A stretch of DNA of 64,000 nt from Confluentibacter lentus (GCF_002806995.1 NZ_NIHE01000004.1:186001-250000), one strand, 5' to 3'. Positions 23,124 to 33,830 are shown, counted from the stretch's first letter. Notes: a model not told the origin generated them from the sequence alone. Numbers and translations are program-made.

Positions 23124-25904
23124 ATGAAAAAAATCTTAATTATCGTAGTAATTATGCTTACTACGCATGCCTTTTCACAATCACAATCATTTAAAATTTC
23201 TGGAAAATTACTCACTTACGAAGGGAACACCCCTTTAGAATCTGCAACAGTTTATTTAGAACGAATTAAGGACAGTTCCATGGTAACCTATACCATTACA
23301 GATAAAAATGGGTATTTTTCTTTAGATAACAAAACGGGTGATAGTGAACTCAATTTCTTTATTTCGTTTGTAGGTTACGAAACGTATTTCAAAACGATAA
23401 AACTTGAAAGCCCCGAAATAAATTTAGGAACGATTAATTTAAAGATAGATTCCAATGCACTCGATGAGGTTATTGTTAAATCTACAGCACCAGTTGTTAT
23501 AAAACAGGATACGTTAGAGTTTAATTCCGATTCTTTTAAAACCAAAAAAGACGCTAATATTGAGGATTTGCTGAGGGAATTGCCAGGTGTAGAAGTAGAT
23601 GAAAATGGATCTATTAAAATTAATGGAAAATCTGTAGACAAAATTTTGGTAGATGGAAAACCTTTTTTCGGCACCGACCCAACGATTACTACAAGAAATC
23701 TTAATAAAGATATTATTAGTAAGATTCAGGTTAGTGATACCAAGACAGATGCAGAGGCATTTGCAGGAGAAACAGGTAGCCAAACTAGTAAGACTATTAA
23801 TTTGGTGATGAAAGAAGACAAAAATAAAGGCGTTTTTGGTCGTGTGGCAGGGGGTGTTGGTACAGATGACAGGTACGAATATGCAGGTATGTTTAACCTG
23901 TTTAAGGGCGATCAACGGCTGAGCATTTTAGCAGGGGGAAACAACATAAATCAATCTGGATTTAGTTATGGTGAAATAAGTAAAATGTTGGGGGGCGCTA
24001 ATTCGATTATTTCATATGGGAATGGTACGGTAATTATAGATGGTAGGAACTTTGGTGGGGGTCAGGGCATTACAACGTCCAGAAGTTCAGGCGCAAATTA
24101 TGCAGACGATTTAGGAAAGAAATTAGATATTTCTGCTAATTATTTCAATTCTAAATCCGATTCAGAAAATGAGAGTATAACTGAGCGAGAAAATATTTTT
24201 ACAGATAGAACCTTTTTTAATGATTCGCAATCAAAGACAATAAATGAAACAGATAGCCACGATTTGGGTATGCAAGTACGGATTAAACCAGATTCTATGC
24301 TTTTTATATCTGTTAATCCTAAACTAACGTATATAAATTCTAAAAGCATTGGCGATGCCAACGGGCAAAGCTATAATGCTTCTCGTGTGCTTACCAACGA
24401 GTCTACAACAGATACGTACGTTGATAACGAAACTAAAAATTTTAGTAATGATATTAGTTTCACAAAACGTTTTGGAAGTAAAGGATCTTTCTTAAGAGGT
24501 AATTTTTATTTTGATGATAAAACAAGTTTAATTGATAATTACTTTAATTCTGAAGTTGTTTATTATGGCGACAATCCTGGGACAGTTGAGAGAAATCAGT
24601 ATAGAAAAACAGATGATGAATCCAATACAATCAATGGGAATTTAACTTATAGGTTGCCATTGATAGGAAAAGAATTTTATTTGGATTTTAATTATGAATA
24701 TCGAAAGACGATCTCCAAAAGGCGTTTTAGTTCCTTCGATTATGATGCGGTTGCCGAAGAATTTGAAACAGATATTAATGAAGACTTTAGTACAGATTTC
24801 AAAAACACCAATCTCTTAAATAGCCCGTCTGCAAAATTGGGTTACCAAGATAAAAAGCTGAATACCTATGTCATGGCTAAATATTTTTTTAGGGATTTGG
24901 AAAATATAGATTATTTAAGGCCAAACTTTAATCTTAAAAGAAGTTTTGAAGCTCTTACGGGTACAGCGTATTTAAGTTACAGGCCCACTCCCCAGAAAAT
25001 GGTTTATTTATATTATAATGTAAACAACAGTGTGCCAGATATTTCAAGATTTCAAGCATTTAGTGATATAACAGACCCATTGAATACTGTTACGGGCAAC
25101 CCATTGTTAAAACCCTCAACTACTCACAATTTTTATACATATTACGATATTTATAACCCTAATGGCAATGGACTTAGCTTGTATATGAGTTCTTTTGTGG
25201 AAGACAATGCCGTGGTGGCTAAGCAAACGGTAAACGATGATTTAAGCAGGGAAACAACATATGTTAATGCTAAAGGTATTTATAGGGTAAATGGAGATGC
25301 AAGCCTTTCTAGAAAATTTATAATTGATACTCTTAGAACAGTACAAATTAGTGGTGGTATTGGGGGAGGGATCAATCGATCCGTAAATTTTAATAACGAT
25401 GTACAATTTGCAAATTTAGCTAAGACAACTAATGTAAATATTGGTGCTCGTTTCGTTTGGAAAGATGTTATGGAGTTAAGACCTTACTATACGCTTAGTT
25501 ACACAAAAAACACATTTAATTTTGAAGGGTTAGAGGGACGTGATTTTACAAATCACAGAATTAGAATTTTTAATTTAGTAAATTTTACTAAAAAATTGGA
25601 ATGGCAGAATGATATAAATTTTAACTATAACCCTAATGTCGCCGATGGCTTCCAGAAAAGTTCATGGTTTTGGAACTCTACTTTATCGTATTCTGTGTTA
25701 AAAGATCAAGGAACCATCACTCTAAAAGCATTTGATTTACTAAAACAAAACACCAATGCCAGAAGGGTGGTTGATCAAAATTTTATTCAAGACCAACAAA
25801 ATACAGTATTGAGACAGTATTTTATGATTGGTTTTAGTTGGAAATTTAATTCTTTAGGAGCCAATGCTGGTCAAGGAGGTATGGCACCACCACCGCCAAT
25901 GTAG
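23124..25904 (+). CDS. Outer-membrane beta-barrel receptor, tandem paralogue
   Basis: Using the ATG at 23124, the protein has 926 residues and begins with the signal peptide MKKILIIVVIMLTTHAFSQS; the frame extends upstream to 23055 but adds a non-signal stretch. Architecture is that of the preceding gene: regulatory-like domain (LESATVYLERIKDSSMV), plug-like region (VDGKPFFGTDPTITTRNL) and barrel, with clearly similar sequence throughout, so it arose by tandem duplication. It lacks the glycine-rich insertion inside the barrel and ends in MAPPPPM instead of a glycine tail. Likely role: transport or adhesion at the outer membrane; ligand unknown. Confidence 0.88.
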   Translation: MKKILIIVVIMLTTHAFSQSQSFKISGKLLTYEGNTPLESATVYLERIKDSSMVTYTITDKNGYFSLDNKTGDSELNFFISFVGYETYFKTIKLESPEINLGTINLKIDSNALDEVIVKSTAPVVIKQDTLEFNSDSFKTKKDANIEDLLRELPGVEVDENGSIKINGKSVDKILVDGKPFFGTDPTITTRNLNKDIISKIQVSDTKTDAEAFAGETGSQTSKTINLVMKEDKNKGVFGRVAGGVGTDDRYEYAGMFNLFKGDQRLSILAGGNNINQSGFSYGEISKMLGGANSIISYGNGTVIIDGRNFGGGQGITTSRSSGANYADDLGKKLDISANYFNSKSDSENESITERENIFTDRTFFNDSQSKTINETDSHDLGMQVRIKPDSMLFISVNPKLTYINSKSIGDANGQSYNASRVLTNESTTDTYVDNETKNFSNDISFTKRFGSKGSFLRGNFYFDDKTSLIDNYFNSEVVYYGDNPGTVERNQYRKTDDESNTINGNLTYRLPLIGKEFYLDFNYEYRKTISKRRFSSFDYDAVAEEFETDINEDFSTDFKNTNLLNSPSAKLGYQDKKLNTYVMAKYFFRDLENIDYLRPNFNLKRSFEALTGTAYLSYRPTPQKMVYLYYNVNNSVPDISRFQAFSDITDPLNTVTGNPLLKPSTTHNFYTYYDIYNPNGNGLSLYMSSFVEDNAVVAKQTVNDDLSRETTYVNAKGIYRVNGDASLSRKFIIDTLRTVQISGGIGGGINRSVNFNNDVQFANLAKTTNVNIGARFVWKDVMELRPYYTLSYTKNTFNFEGLEGRDFTNHRIRIFNLVNFTKKLEWQNDINFNYNPNVADGFQKSSWFWNSTLSYSVLKDQGTITLKAFDLLKQNTNARRVVDQNFIQDQQNTVLRQYFMIGFSWKFNSLGANAGQGGMAPPPPM

Positions 25905-25947
25905 ATTTACTAAATAGTTAATATATTCAAAATAAAGTTTGAAATAG

Positions 25948-25993
25948 AGTTAATTACTTTATTGTTCATCAATGATGGTAATTAACTCTTTTG
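25948..25993. terminator. Terminator after the second receptor gene
   Basis: GAGTTAATTAC (25948-25958) pairs perfectly with GTAATTAACTC (25978-25988) around a 19-base loop and is followed by TTTTGTTT. It lies between convergent genes and may serve both. Confidence 0.75.
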
Positions 25994-26024
25994 TTTCGTT
26001 TAGGTCTTGATAATTTTATTAAAA

Positions 26025-26822
26025 TCACCACCCACCAGAAGCACCGCCGCCTCCAAAACCACCGCCTCCAAAACCACCGCCAAAGCCTCCGCCAGAACTT
26101 CCGCCTCCAAAACCTCCAGAGCCACCACCAAAACTGCCTCTGCCCATGTTACTTAAAATAATGGCATCCCAAATATCAAAGCCACCAGATTTATTCCCTC
26201 GGTTGCCACCACCTCTACGTTTATTGTTTGAAATAGAGATTAAAATGATGATGAAAATAATCACAAATATCAATCCTACTGGAAATCCATTGTCATTATT
26301 GGATTTTCTGGTGCCTTGGTATTCGCCCGTTAAAACTTCAAAAATGGCATCAGCGCCTCTATTAAGTCCACCATAATAATCCCCTTGTTTAAAGTAAGGA
26401 ATGATATCACCTTCAATAATTCGTTTAGACATGGCGTCGGTTAGCAAATGCTCAACGCCGTAACCGGTATTGATGGCTATTCTTCTATCATCTCTCGCTA
26501 ATAAAATTAAAATACCATTATCTTCTTTCGCTTGCCCAATACCCCATTCGTGTCCCCATTGAGCACCTAAATAATTAATATCTTCCCCTTCAGTAGAGTT
26601 GATAACGGCAATCACAATTTGCGTGGATGTAGTGTCGGAATATTTAATTAGCTTATCTTCTAAATTACTTTTTTCTGAAGCTGATAATAAGTTGCTATAA
26701 TCATAAACACTGGTTTGAAAATCTGGTTTTTTCGGGATTTTAAACTGTGCCTGTGCCAATTGAATACATAACAATGCCATTACAAAAAGTAAAACTTTAA
26801 TATGCTTGTTGAATGTTTTCAA
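26025..26822 (-). CDS. TPM domain protein, YgcG-like, membrane-anchored
   Basis: The 265 residues comprise a signal peptide (1-25), a TPM domain near 40-165 (VYDYSNLLSASEKSNLE, EWGIGQAKEDNGILILLARDDRR), a transmembrane helix near 185-205 (PVGLIFVIIFIIILISI) and a long C-terminal tail made almost entirely of G, S and F. This is the standard layout of the YgcG family. TPM domains have been associated with photosystem or membrane-protein repair and with acid phosphatase activity; the bacterial role is uncertain. It is the last gene of a LemA-TPM-TPM cluster, a very common grouping. Confidence 0.9.
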   Translation of the reverse strand: MKTFNKHIKVLLFVMALLCIQLAQAQFKIPKKPDFQTSVYDYSNLLSASEKSNLEDKLIKYSDTTSTQIVIAVINSTEGEDINYLGAQWGHEWGIGQAKEDNGILILLARDDRRIAINTGYGVEHLLTDAMSKRIIEGDIIPYFKQGDYYGGLNRGADAIFEVLTGEYQGTRKSNNDNGFPVGLIFVIIFIIILISISNNKRRGGGNRGNKSGGFDIWDAIILSNMGRGSFGGGSGGFGGGSSGGGFGGGFGGGGFGGGGASGGW

Positions 26823-26884
26823 TGGGATTTAATATTTAATTTATATTGGAATATTTTTTGTGAAAATTTAAAGGTAAAAAGATG

Positions 26885-27325
26885 TTAGCCTTTTGAAATT
26901 TCATTTGAAAGTTCGTTGGTATCTAAATTATGATAAGGAAAATGTTGTTTTAATTGCTCCCCACATTTTAAAACGCCTTCAATCAAACCTTGTTTGAAAT
27001 TGCCAGATTTAAAATGGGATTGTATAATGTCTTTAGTGCTGTTCCAAAAATCGCTTCCAACAATGTCATTTATACCTTTGTCTCCATAAATAACAAAGGT
27101 TTTTTCTTTAACGGCAACATATATTAAAACACCGTTTTGTAATTTGGTGTTGTCCATTTTTAAAGTGTGAAAAACGTCTAAAGCGCGATTGAATGCATCG
27201 CCTTCAGACGTTTTTTCTATATGGATCCGTATTTCTCCAGATGTGTTAAGTTCTGCTAATCTAATGGCTTCTACAATCTCTTGCTCTTCATTAGTAGATA
27301 GAAATGCTTCAACCTTCTTAGACAT
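26885..27325 (-). CDS. TPM domain-containing protein
   Basis: A 146-residue soluble TPM domain with no signal or membrane segment (starts MSKKVEAFLSTNEEQEIVEAI; core HIEKTSEGDAFNRALDVF, LQNGVLIYVAVKEKTFVIYG, DKGINDIVGSDFWNS). It is the shorter partner of the YgcG-like protein downstream and lies 22 bp after lemA, so the three are probably one operon. Confidence 0.88.
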   Translation of the reverse strand: MSKKVEAFLSTNEEQEIVEAIRLAELNTSGEIRIHIEKTSEGDAFNRALDVFHTLKMDNTKLQNGVLIYVAVKEKTFVIYGDKGINDIVGSDFWNSTKDIIQSHFKSGNFKQGLIEGVLKCGEQLKQHFPYHNLDTNELSNEISKG

Positions 27326-27347
27326 AATTTGCTAATTGAATATGATT

Positions 27348-27944
27348 TTATTTGAAGTCAAAATTTACATCAGGAGCTTTTTCGCTACCAGCTTCTGCTC
27401 TGAAATAATTTAATTCGCTGAAGTTAAATAATCCAGCTAACAAAGAATTTGGAAACGTTTTAATATGCTTGTTGTAGGGTTCAACAGCACCATTGAAGCG
27501 GTCTCTTGCGACGTTAATTCTGTTTTCAGTACCTTCTAATTGGCTCTGTAATTCTAAAAAGTTTTGATTGGCTTTAATATCTGGATATCTCTCAACTGTT
27601 ACTAATAATCTAGATAACGCACTACTCAATCCACTTTGAGCTTGATTAAATTCAGCTAATTGATCGGGGGTGATATTAGTTGGGTCTATGGTTGTAGCCG
27701 TGGCTTTGGCTCTCGCTTCAATCACTGCTGTTAAAGTGTTTTTTTCAAAATCTGCAGCACCTTGCACAGTTTTTACTAAATTGCCTATTAGGTCATTTCT
27801 ACGTTGGTAACTGCTCTCTACATCACCCCAAGTTTTTGTGGCTGTTTCTTTTAAGCCTACAGCGGTGTTATTAAATCCTTTTGCCCAAGAGTAAATTCCT
27901 ATTACTACTACTGCAACAATAATCCATGGTAGCCATTTTTTCAT
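27348..27944 (-). CDS. lemA: LemA family protein
   Basis: A 198-residue protein with an N-terminal membrane anchor (WLPWIIVAVVVIGIYSWAKG) and a helical LemA domain (YQRRNDLIGNLVKTVQGAADFE, VTVERYPDIKANQNFLELQ, ENRINVARDRFNGAVEPYN). The topology is short cytoplasmic tail, one helix, then a coiled extracytoplasmic domain. LemA proteins co-occur with TPM proteins, as here, in envelope-associated systems whose biochemical role is not settled. Confidence 0.93.
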   Translation of the reverse strand: MKKWLPWIIVAVVVIGIYSWAKGFNNTAVGLKETATKTWGDVESSYQRRNDLIGNLVKTVQGAADFEKNTLTAVIEARAKATATTIDPTNITPDQLAEFNQAQSGLSSALSRLLVTVERYPDIKANQNFLELQSQLEGTENRINVARDRFNGAVEPYNKHIKTFPNSLLAGLFNFSELNYFRAEAGSEKAPDVNFDFK

Positions 27945-28007
27945 TTTATGTAAATTTTATGATTTTTAATCGGTTTTGTATAATTAGTAATTCATTTCCA
28001 AGAAATG

Positions 28008-28337
28008 TTACAGGTGCTCTTTGATTTTTATGAGCTGATTTTTTATATCCTCTAATTTACTTATGATTTCAAAGTTGTTGAGTGTTTCTTGCTTGTCTTC
28101 TTTCAAATGTATCTTAGCGCCTTCCAGAGTAAAACCGCGTTCCTTTACCAAATGGTAAATAAGCTTTAGGTTTTTAATGTCTTCTGGAGTAAACTTCCTA
28201 TTGCCTTTGGCATTTTTTTTAGGTTTAAGGGCATCAAATTCTTTCTCCCAAAAACGTATTAAAGAGGTATTCACAGCGAAAGCCTTAGCGACTTCGCCAA
28301 TGGCATAATATCGTTTTTCGGGTAATTCTATATGCAT
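28008..28337 (-). CDS. MerR family transcriptional regulator
   Basis: A 109-residue protein with a MerR winged helix at about 8-75 (YYAIGEVAKAFAVNTSLIRFWEKEF, then PKKNAKGNRKFTPEDI). The short C-terminal helix is a dimerisation coil with no obvious metal or ligand cysteines. Its ATG overlaps the stop of the M23 peptidase gene (TAATG), so it is translationally coupled to it. It may regulate the peptidase/LemA cluster, but that is inference from position. Confidence 0.9.
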   Translation of the reverse strand: MHIELPEKRYYAIGEVAKAFAVNTSLIRFWEKEFDALKPKKNAKGNRKFTPEDIKNLKLIYHLVKERGFTLEGAKIHLKEDKQETLNNFEIISKLEDIKNQLIKIKEHL

Positions 28338-29308
28338 TAATCGAGAGATTGGTTTTCTAATGAAGCATGTTCTAGCATTTGATTAAATTCTTCGGCTGTT
28401 AAACTTCCGTAGTAAAAATTAATAGGGTCTATGCGCTCGCCATCTTTAAATATTTCATAATGAAGGTGTGGTGCCTCAGAACGTCCGGTGCTGCCAACAA
28501 ACCCAATAAGATCACCACGTTTCACTTTTTGGTTTTTCCTAACATTGTATTTAAATAAATGAGCATATAAACTCACATAGCCATAGCCATGATCTATTCT
28601 AATATGGTTGCCATATCCCGACGCTGTATTATCGGCACGTTCCACAACACCATCGCCAGTAGCATAAATGGGCGATCCTTTTGGAGCTGTAAAATCCATG
28701 CCCCAATGCATTTTTCTAACTTTGGTAAAAGGATCGGAACGAAAACCATAACCCGACGCCATTCTAGTAAGATCTTCATTACTTACAGGTTGTATAGCGG
28801 GAATAGCGGCCAAAAGTTTTTCCTTATCTTCTGCTAGCTTGGCAATTTCATCAAGGGATTTGGATTGTACCACTAATTGTTTTTGAATGATATCCAAGCG
28901 TTTATTACTTTCTATGATTAGTTTGGAATTATCAAAACCCTCTAAACTTTTATATCTGTTCACACCTCCAAAACCAGCTGTACGTTGTTCTTCAGGAATT
29001 GGGTTGGCTTCAAAGTAAACACGGTATATATTATTGTCCCTATCGGCTATATTAGCCAAAACCATTTCAGTTTTCTCCATTTTTTTGTTAAGTAACTCAA
29101 ACTGGAGTTGGGCATTTTGCAATTCGCGTTTTAAGGCTCTTTCTTTAGGGGATTCAACAAATTGACTTGCTAAAAACACAAAAATAAATCCAAATAAAGC
29201 AGCTGCCAAAGTAAATACAAAAGCATAGGTAAAGGTTGTTCCTTTTTTGCGTTCTATCTTTTTATAAGACAGCGACTCAGAATCGTAATAATATTTTACT
29301 TTACTCAT
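28337..29308 (-). CDS. M23 family metallopeptidase with N-terminal membrane anchor
   Basis: A 323-residue protein with a transmembrane segment near 27-49 (TYAFVFTLAAALFGFIFVFLA), a coiled-coil-rich linker (about 55-165) and a LytM/M23 domain near 190-305 with HWGMDFTAPKGSPIYATGDG, GNHIRIDHGYGYVSLYAHL and HLHYEIF, the zinc-binding and catalytic histidines. It cleaves peptidoglycan cross-links or acts as an amidase activator in the periplasm. It is divergent from alaS and heads a cluster with merR and lemA-TPM. Confidence 0.93.
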   Translation of the reverse strand: MSKVKYYYDSESLSYKKIERKKGTTFTYAFVFTLAAALFGFIFVFLASQFVESPKERALKRELQNAQLQFELLNKKMEKTEMVLANIADRDNNIYRVYFEANPIPEEQRTAGFGGVNRYKSLEGFDNSKLIIESNKRLDIIQKQLVVQSKSLDEIAKLAEDKEKLLAAIPAIQPVSNEDLTRMASGYGFRSDPFTKVRKMHWGMDFTAPKGSPIYATGDGVVERADNTASGYGNHIRIDHGYGYVSLYAHLFKYNVRKNQKVKRGDLIGFVGSTGRSEAPHLHYEIFKDGERIDPINFYYGSLTAEEFNQMLEHASLENQSLD

Positions 29309-29462
29309 TATTTAATTTATACTATTTTTACACCAAATTAAATTACCAAATGGTTGGTTTTTGGTATGTAAACGAACAAACCTACAAAATATTTCTCAAA
29401 GTAAATTTAGTAAAACTAACTGATAAAATCCAAAGGAAGTTATATCCGTTAGAAATTTAAGA

Positions 29463-29470
29463 TAGATTTG
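29463..29470 (+). promoter_or_regulatory. -7 promoter element of alaS
   Basis: TAGATTTG fits TAnnTTTG, 53 bp upstream of the alaS ATG; no TTG at the expected spacing. The 215-bp divergent gap 29309-29523 holds nothing else recognisable. Confidence 0.5.
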
Positions 29471-29523
29471 CAGGGAAAAGAAAAAAAATGTTTCCAAGAG
29501 AAACACAGTTTTAATAAAAGTAC

Positions 29524-32160
29524 ATGAAGTCACAAGATATTCGCTCTAAATTTTTAAGTTTTTTTGAAGATAAAAAACACCTTATTGTACCATCGGCACC
29601 ATTGGTTTTAAAAGACGACCCAACTTTGATGTTTAACAACTCGGGAATGGCGCAATTCAAAGAATACTTTTTAGGAAATGGAACTCCAAAAAGCCAAAGA
29701 ATAGCCGATACTCAAAAATGCCTTCGTGTTTCTGGAAAGCATAATGATTTGGAAGATGTTGGGTTTGATACGTATCACCACACGATGTTCGAAATGCTTG
29801 GAAATTGGTCTTTTGGTGATTATTTTAAAAAAGAAGCCATTAATTGGGCATGGGAATTATTGACAGAAGTATATAAAATACCGAAAGAGAATCTATATGT
29901 GTCTGTTTTTGAAGGAAATGCGGAAGAAAATGTGCCATTCGATCAAGAGGCTTATGATATTTGGAAGGGATTAATCAGTGAAGACCGCATTATTTTAGGA
30001 AATAAAAAGGATAATTTTTGGGAAATGGGCGACCAAGGACCGTGTGGTCCCTGTTCAGAAATTCATGTCGATTTACGTTCGGATGCAGAAAAAGCACTAG
30101 TTCCTGGAAAAAGTTTGGTGAATAACGACCATCCACAAGTGGTTGAAATTTGGAATAACGTTTTTATGGAATTCAATCGTAAAGCCGATGGTTCCCTAGA
30201 AAAATTACCGGCACAACATGTGGATACAGGCATGGGATTTGAACGTTTGTGCATGGCATTACAAGGAAAAACTTCAAACTATGATACGGATGTTTTTACG
30301 CCACTTATTGAGAAAGTCGAGCAAATTACAGGATTTAAATATACGTCGAACGAAGTTAAAAACATTTCTGAAGAACAAAACAAAACCAATATCGCCATTC
30401 GGGTCGTGGTCGATCACGTTCGTGCAGTGGCTTTTGCCATAGCAGACGGACAATTGCCGTCTAATACTGGCGCAGGTTATGTGATTCGTAGAATTTTGCG
30501 TCGTGCCATTCGATACGGATTTACATTCTTGAACACCAAAGAGCCTTTCATTAACAAGTTAGTTGAAGTCTTAGCGAATCAAATGGGTGAATTTTTCCCA
30601 GAAATACAATCACAGCAACAATTGGTTACAAACGTCATTCGTGAAGAAGAAGCATCGTTTTTAAGAACTTTGGAACAAGGGTTACAGTTGTTAGATAAAG
30701 TTGTTTCAGAAACGTCAGGGAAAGAAGTTTCAGGGGCAAAAGTTTTTGAATTGTATGATACGTTCGGATTTCCAAAGGATTTAACAGCTTTGATTTTAAA
30801 AGAAAGAGGTTATACCTATAACGAAGCATATTTTGAAGTTGAATTGCAAAAACAAAAAGCACGTTCTCGTGCCGCATCTGAGGTTTCAACGGAGGATTGG
30901 TCAGTTTTAATTTCAGGAAATGTGGAAACATTTGTGGGTTATGACCAAACGGAAAACAACGTAAAAATCACTAGAATCCGTAAAGTGGATTCTAAAAAAG
31001 ACGGCATTTTATATCAAATTGTTTTAGATAGTACCCCTTTTTATCCTGAAGGTGGCGGCCAAGTAGGCGACAAAGGTACTTTGGTTTCCGCTAACGAGAC
31101 TATTGAAATTATCGATACTAAAAAAGAGAATAATCTGATTTTGCATTTTACAAAACAACTTCCTGAAAATATTGAAGCTAATTTTGTTGCCAAAGTCAAC
31201 ACTGATTTAAGAACGTCAACGTCTAAAAATCACTCCGCTACACATTTAATGCATTTGGCTTTAAGAAACATTCTCGGAACCCATGTGGAACAAAAAGGAT
31301 CGTTGGTAAATCCGAATTATTTACGTTTCGACTTTTCACATTTTTCAAAAGTTTCCGAAGATGAATTACGCCAAGTGGAAGCAAGCGTCAATGCCCAAAT
31401 TGAAGCACAATTAAAATTAGTAGAACACAGAAATATCCCCATTAAAGAAGCATTGGATAAAGGCGCGATGGCCTTGTTTGGAGAAAAGTATGGTGACACG
31501 GTTCGTATGATTGAGTTTGGGGAAAGCAAGGAACTTTGTGGTGGTATTCATGTGAAAAACACGGCTGATATTTGGCATTTCAAAATCATTTCGGAAGGGG
31601 CTGTTGCCGCTGGAATTCGTAGAATTGAAGCGATTACAGGTGATGCGGTGAAAGATTTCTATCAAAATCAAGAAAATACCTTAGCTGAAATCAAGGAAAC
31701 ATTGAAAAATCCGCAGGATATTTTAAAATCCGTTACGTCATTACAAGATGATAATGCGAAGCTGAAAAAGCAGATTGAGCAATTATTAAAAGAAAAAGTT
31801 GACGGTTTAAAAAATAATTTAGTTTCGGAATTTCAAGAAATAAATGGTGTTAACTTTTTAGCAAAAGAAGTGGATTTATCAATGAGTTCCACCAAAGATT
31901 TGGCCCAAGCTATGGGGAGTTCTAAGCCAAATTCCTTTGTGTTTTTGGCATCGGTGGAAGACAATGCGCCGAACATTCATTGCTACATTTCAAAAGAATT
32001 AGTAGCAGGTAAAGGTTTAAATGCTGGAAATATTATTAGGGAATTAGGTAAATACATAGACGGAAATGGCGGTGGTCAGCCGTTCTTTGCATCAGGAAAA
32101 GGGAAAAATGTTAATGGAATTAAAGAGGCTTTAGGCAGAGTGATTACCTTTATTAAATAA
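29524..32160 (+). CDS. alaS: Alanine--tRNA ligase
   Basis: The 878 residues are full length for bacterial AlaRS. The class II catalytic core lies at about 1-240 ([30 protein letters not shown]). The editing domain has HSATHLMH near 570 and CGGIHV near 672, the zinc-binding set that clears Ser- and Gly-tRNAAla. The C-Ala domain ends with [16 protein letters not shown]. It charges tRNAAla in the cytoplasm. Followed on the same strand by a secreted hypothetical protein and a GSCFA protein. Confidence 0.98.
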   Translation: MKSQDIRSKFLSFFEDKKHLIVPSAPLVLKDDPTLMFNNSGMAQFKEYFLGNGTPKSQRIADTQKCLRVSGKHNDLEDVGFDTYHHTMFEMLGNWSFGDYFKKEAINWAWELLTEVYKIPKENLYVSVFEGNAEENVPFDQEAYDIWKGLISEDRIILGNKKDNFWEMGDQGPCGPCSEIHVDLRSDAEKALVPGKSLVNNDHPQVVEIWNNVFMEFNRKADGSLEKLPAQHVDTGMGFERLCMALQGKTSNYDTDVFTPLIEKVEQITGFKYTSNEVKNISEEQNKTNIAIRVVVDHVRAVAFAIADGQLPSNTGAGYVIRRILRRAIRYGFTFLNTKEPFINKLVEVLANQMGEFFPEIQSQQQLVTNVIREEEASFLRTLEQGLQLLDKVVSETSGKEVSGAKVFELYDTFGFPKDLTALILKERGYTYNEAYFEVELQKQKARSRAASEVSTEDWSVLISGNVETFVGYDQTENNVKITRIRKVDSKKDGILYQIVLDSTPFYPEGGGQVGDKGTLVSANETIEIIDTKKENNLILHFTKQLPENIEANFVAKVNTDLRTSTSKNHSATHLMHLALRNILGTHVEQKGSLVNPNYLRFDFSHFSKVSEDELRQVEASVNAQIEAQLKLVEHRNIPIKEALDKGAMALFGEKYGDTVRMIEFGESKELCGGIHVKNTADIWHFKIISEGAVAAGIRRIEAITGDAVKDFYQNQENTLAEIKETLKNPQDILKSVTSLQDDNAKLKKQIEQLLKEKVDGLKNNLVSEFQEINGVNFLAKEVDLSMSSTKDLAQAMGSSKPNSFVFLASVEDNAPNIHCYISKELVAGKGLNAGNIIRELGKYIDGNGGGQPFFASGKGKNVNGIKEALGRVITFIK

Positions 32161-32257
32161 CTAATAAATGCTTCTAGGCTCTATGTTTTAGTAGATATTT
32201 ATAAATTTAAAACTTAATAAAATAATTATATTTCAGAAAACTTAATATTATAATTTT

Positions 32258-32860
32258 ATGAGAAATTTTTTAGTTGTTTTAACATTGTTTTTTGTTTCTT
32301 TTGCTGATGCTCAAAATAAGGAAGTATATTCTTTGGAGTTTCATTCTTGGATTGGGGCAACTGACAATAATCATTATGAAATGGCTTTAATTGTATTGCA
32401 ATTGGACCCTTATTATTTAGGTGAATTGGATAATACAGGAGAATTTGATGCCCAAGTTAGAGTAAAATATACCGTTGAAGGTGTTGAAAAAATTGTTGAA
32501 TTCAATGCGCATGTAAAGGCATCATATCTTGATAATCAAAATGATAAACAAGTACAAAACTCGAATTTTTATAGCATGATTGTTGACGGTTATCCTCCAG
32601 TTAAGTTAATAAAAGGCGATGGAGGTTATATTCCTGATAATTTTGTTTTTTCTGGAGTTATTAAAGACAATCTAACTTATCCTATAAGTGCTTTTCATAT
32701 AGATGATGCTGGTTTTCTTGAAGAAAATATTAGATATGCATTAGTAAATACGGATTATTTTAAAACAGCCGATGAAGGACGTGCGAAAATAAAAAAATTC
32801 TTTTCTCCAGCTGATGCTATGTATAGGGAACTCATGCTATACATTGCTAATTTCGACTAG
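32258..32860 (+). CDS. Secreted hypothetical protein
   Basis: A 200-residue protein with a clean signal peptide (MRNFLVVLTLFFVSFADAQ). The mature part is beta-rich, with no cysteine and no lipobox (EFHSWIGATDNNHYEMALIVLQ, VKYTVEGVEKIVEFNAHVKA). I do not recognise a family. It sits between alaS and the GSCFA gene, which are often adjacent in relatives, so it may be a lineage-specific insertion. Confidence 0.7.
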   Translation: MRNFLVVLTLFFVSFADAQNKEVYSLEFHSWIGATDNNHYEMALIVLQLDPYYLGELDNTGEFDAQVRVKYTVEGVEKIVEFNAHVKASYLDNQNDKQVQNSNFYSMIVDGYPPVKLIKGDGGYIPDNFVFSGVIKDNLTYPISAFHIDDAGFLEENIRYALVNTDYFKTADEGRAKIKKFFSPADAMYRELMLYIANFD

Positions 32861-32877
32861 ATATTTAACTTGAAATA

Positions 32878-33825
32878 ATGCAATTAACTACCAAAGTTCC
32901 AATTAGGAAAGCCGACATTGCCATTAACTATGCTTCAAAAATAGTTTTATTAGGTTCTTGTTTTGCGGATAACATGGGTGAAAAATTTCAGTATTTCAAA
33001 TTTCAAACAACTGTAAATCCGTTTGGAATTATTTTCAATCCGATGTCATTAGCTAATATTATTGAAAGAAGTTTAAAGCAACATTATTACACCGAAAAAG
33101 ACATTTTTTTTCATAATGAGTTGTGGCATTGCTTTGATGTGCATTCCGAATTATCAAATCCAAATAAAGAAACGTTTCTAAATTATTTAAACGAACTGCT
33201 CGATTCTACAAATAAACAATTACACGATTCAACACACATCATCATCACATTAGGAACTTCGTGGGTGTATCGTTTTGTTGAAACCGAACAAATTGTGGCG
33301 AATTGCCATAAAGTGCCCCAAAAGCAATTTACTAAAGAACTATTATCGGTTGATGATATTACAAAGTCGCTGGAAACCATTGTAAGTTTAATAAATACAG
33401 TAAATTCCAAAGTATCCATTATTTTTACAGTGTCGCCTGTGCGACATATAAAAGATGGGTTTATTGAAAATACACAAAGCAAAGCCCATTTAATTACAGC
33501 CATACACTCCAACAACCAAGAGCCAGCAACCAGCAACTATTTTCCGAGTTACGAAATCATGATGGACGAACTCCGCGATTATCGTTTTTATGCCGAAGAT
33601 ATGTTGCACCCCAACCAAACGGCAATCAATTATATTTGGGAAAAGTTTCAGCAAGTTTGGATTTCAGAAGAAACTATAAAAACAATGGATATTGTTGAGA
33701 CTATTCAAAAAGGCCTATTACATAAACCATTTAATCCGAATTCTGAAGCCCACAAAGTATTTATTCAAAAATTAGAAGCTTACAAATTAAAAGTTCAAAA
33801 AGAACATCCTCATATAGTATTTTAA
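32878..33825 (+). CDS. GSCFA domain-containing protein
   Basis: A 315-residue protein bearing the eponymous GSCFA motif at 26-30 (IVLLGSCFADNMGEKFQ), the block FQTTVNPFGIIFNP, ITLGTSWVYR near 123-132 and a late DMLHPN motif. GSCFA proteins are related to SGNH hydrolases: the serine of GSCFA and the DxxH motif would be the catalytic elements. Substrate unknown; presumably an esterase or acyltransferase in the cytoplasm. The link with alaS is conserved in Flavobacteriia. It ends 5 bp from the convergent AraC-type gene. Confidence 0.92.
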   Translation: MQLTTKVPIRKADIAINYASKIVLLGSCFADNMGEKFQYFKFQTTVNPFGIIFNPMSLANIIERSLKQHYYTEKDIFFHNELWHCFDVHSELSNPNKETFLNYLNELLDSTNKQLHDSTHIIITLGTSWVYRFVETEQIVANCHKVPQKQFTKELLSVDDITKSLETIVSLINTVNSKVSIIFTVSPVRHIKDGFIENTQSKAHLITAIHSNNQEPATSNYFPSYEIMMDELRDYRFYAEDMLHPNQTAINYIWEKFQQVWISEETIKTMDIVETIQKGLLHKPFNPNSEAHKVFIQKLEAYKLKVQKEHPHIVF

Positions 33826-33830
33826 AACTA

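Noticed and set aside
26030-26160. GC-rich repetitive DNA as an independent repeat element.
   Set aside because: It encodes the glycine/serine/phenylalanine tail usual for YgcG-type proteins.
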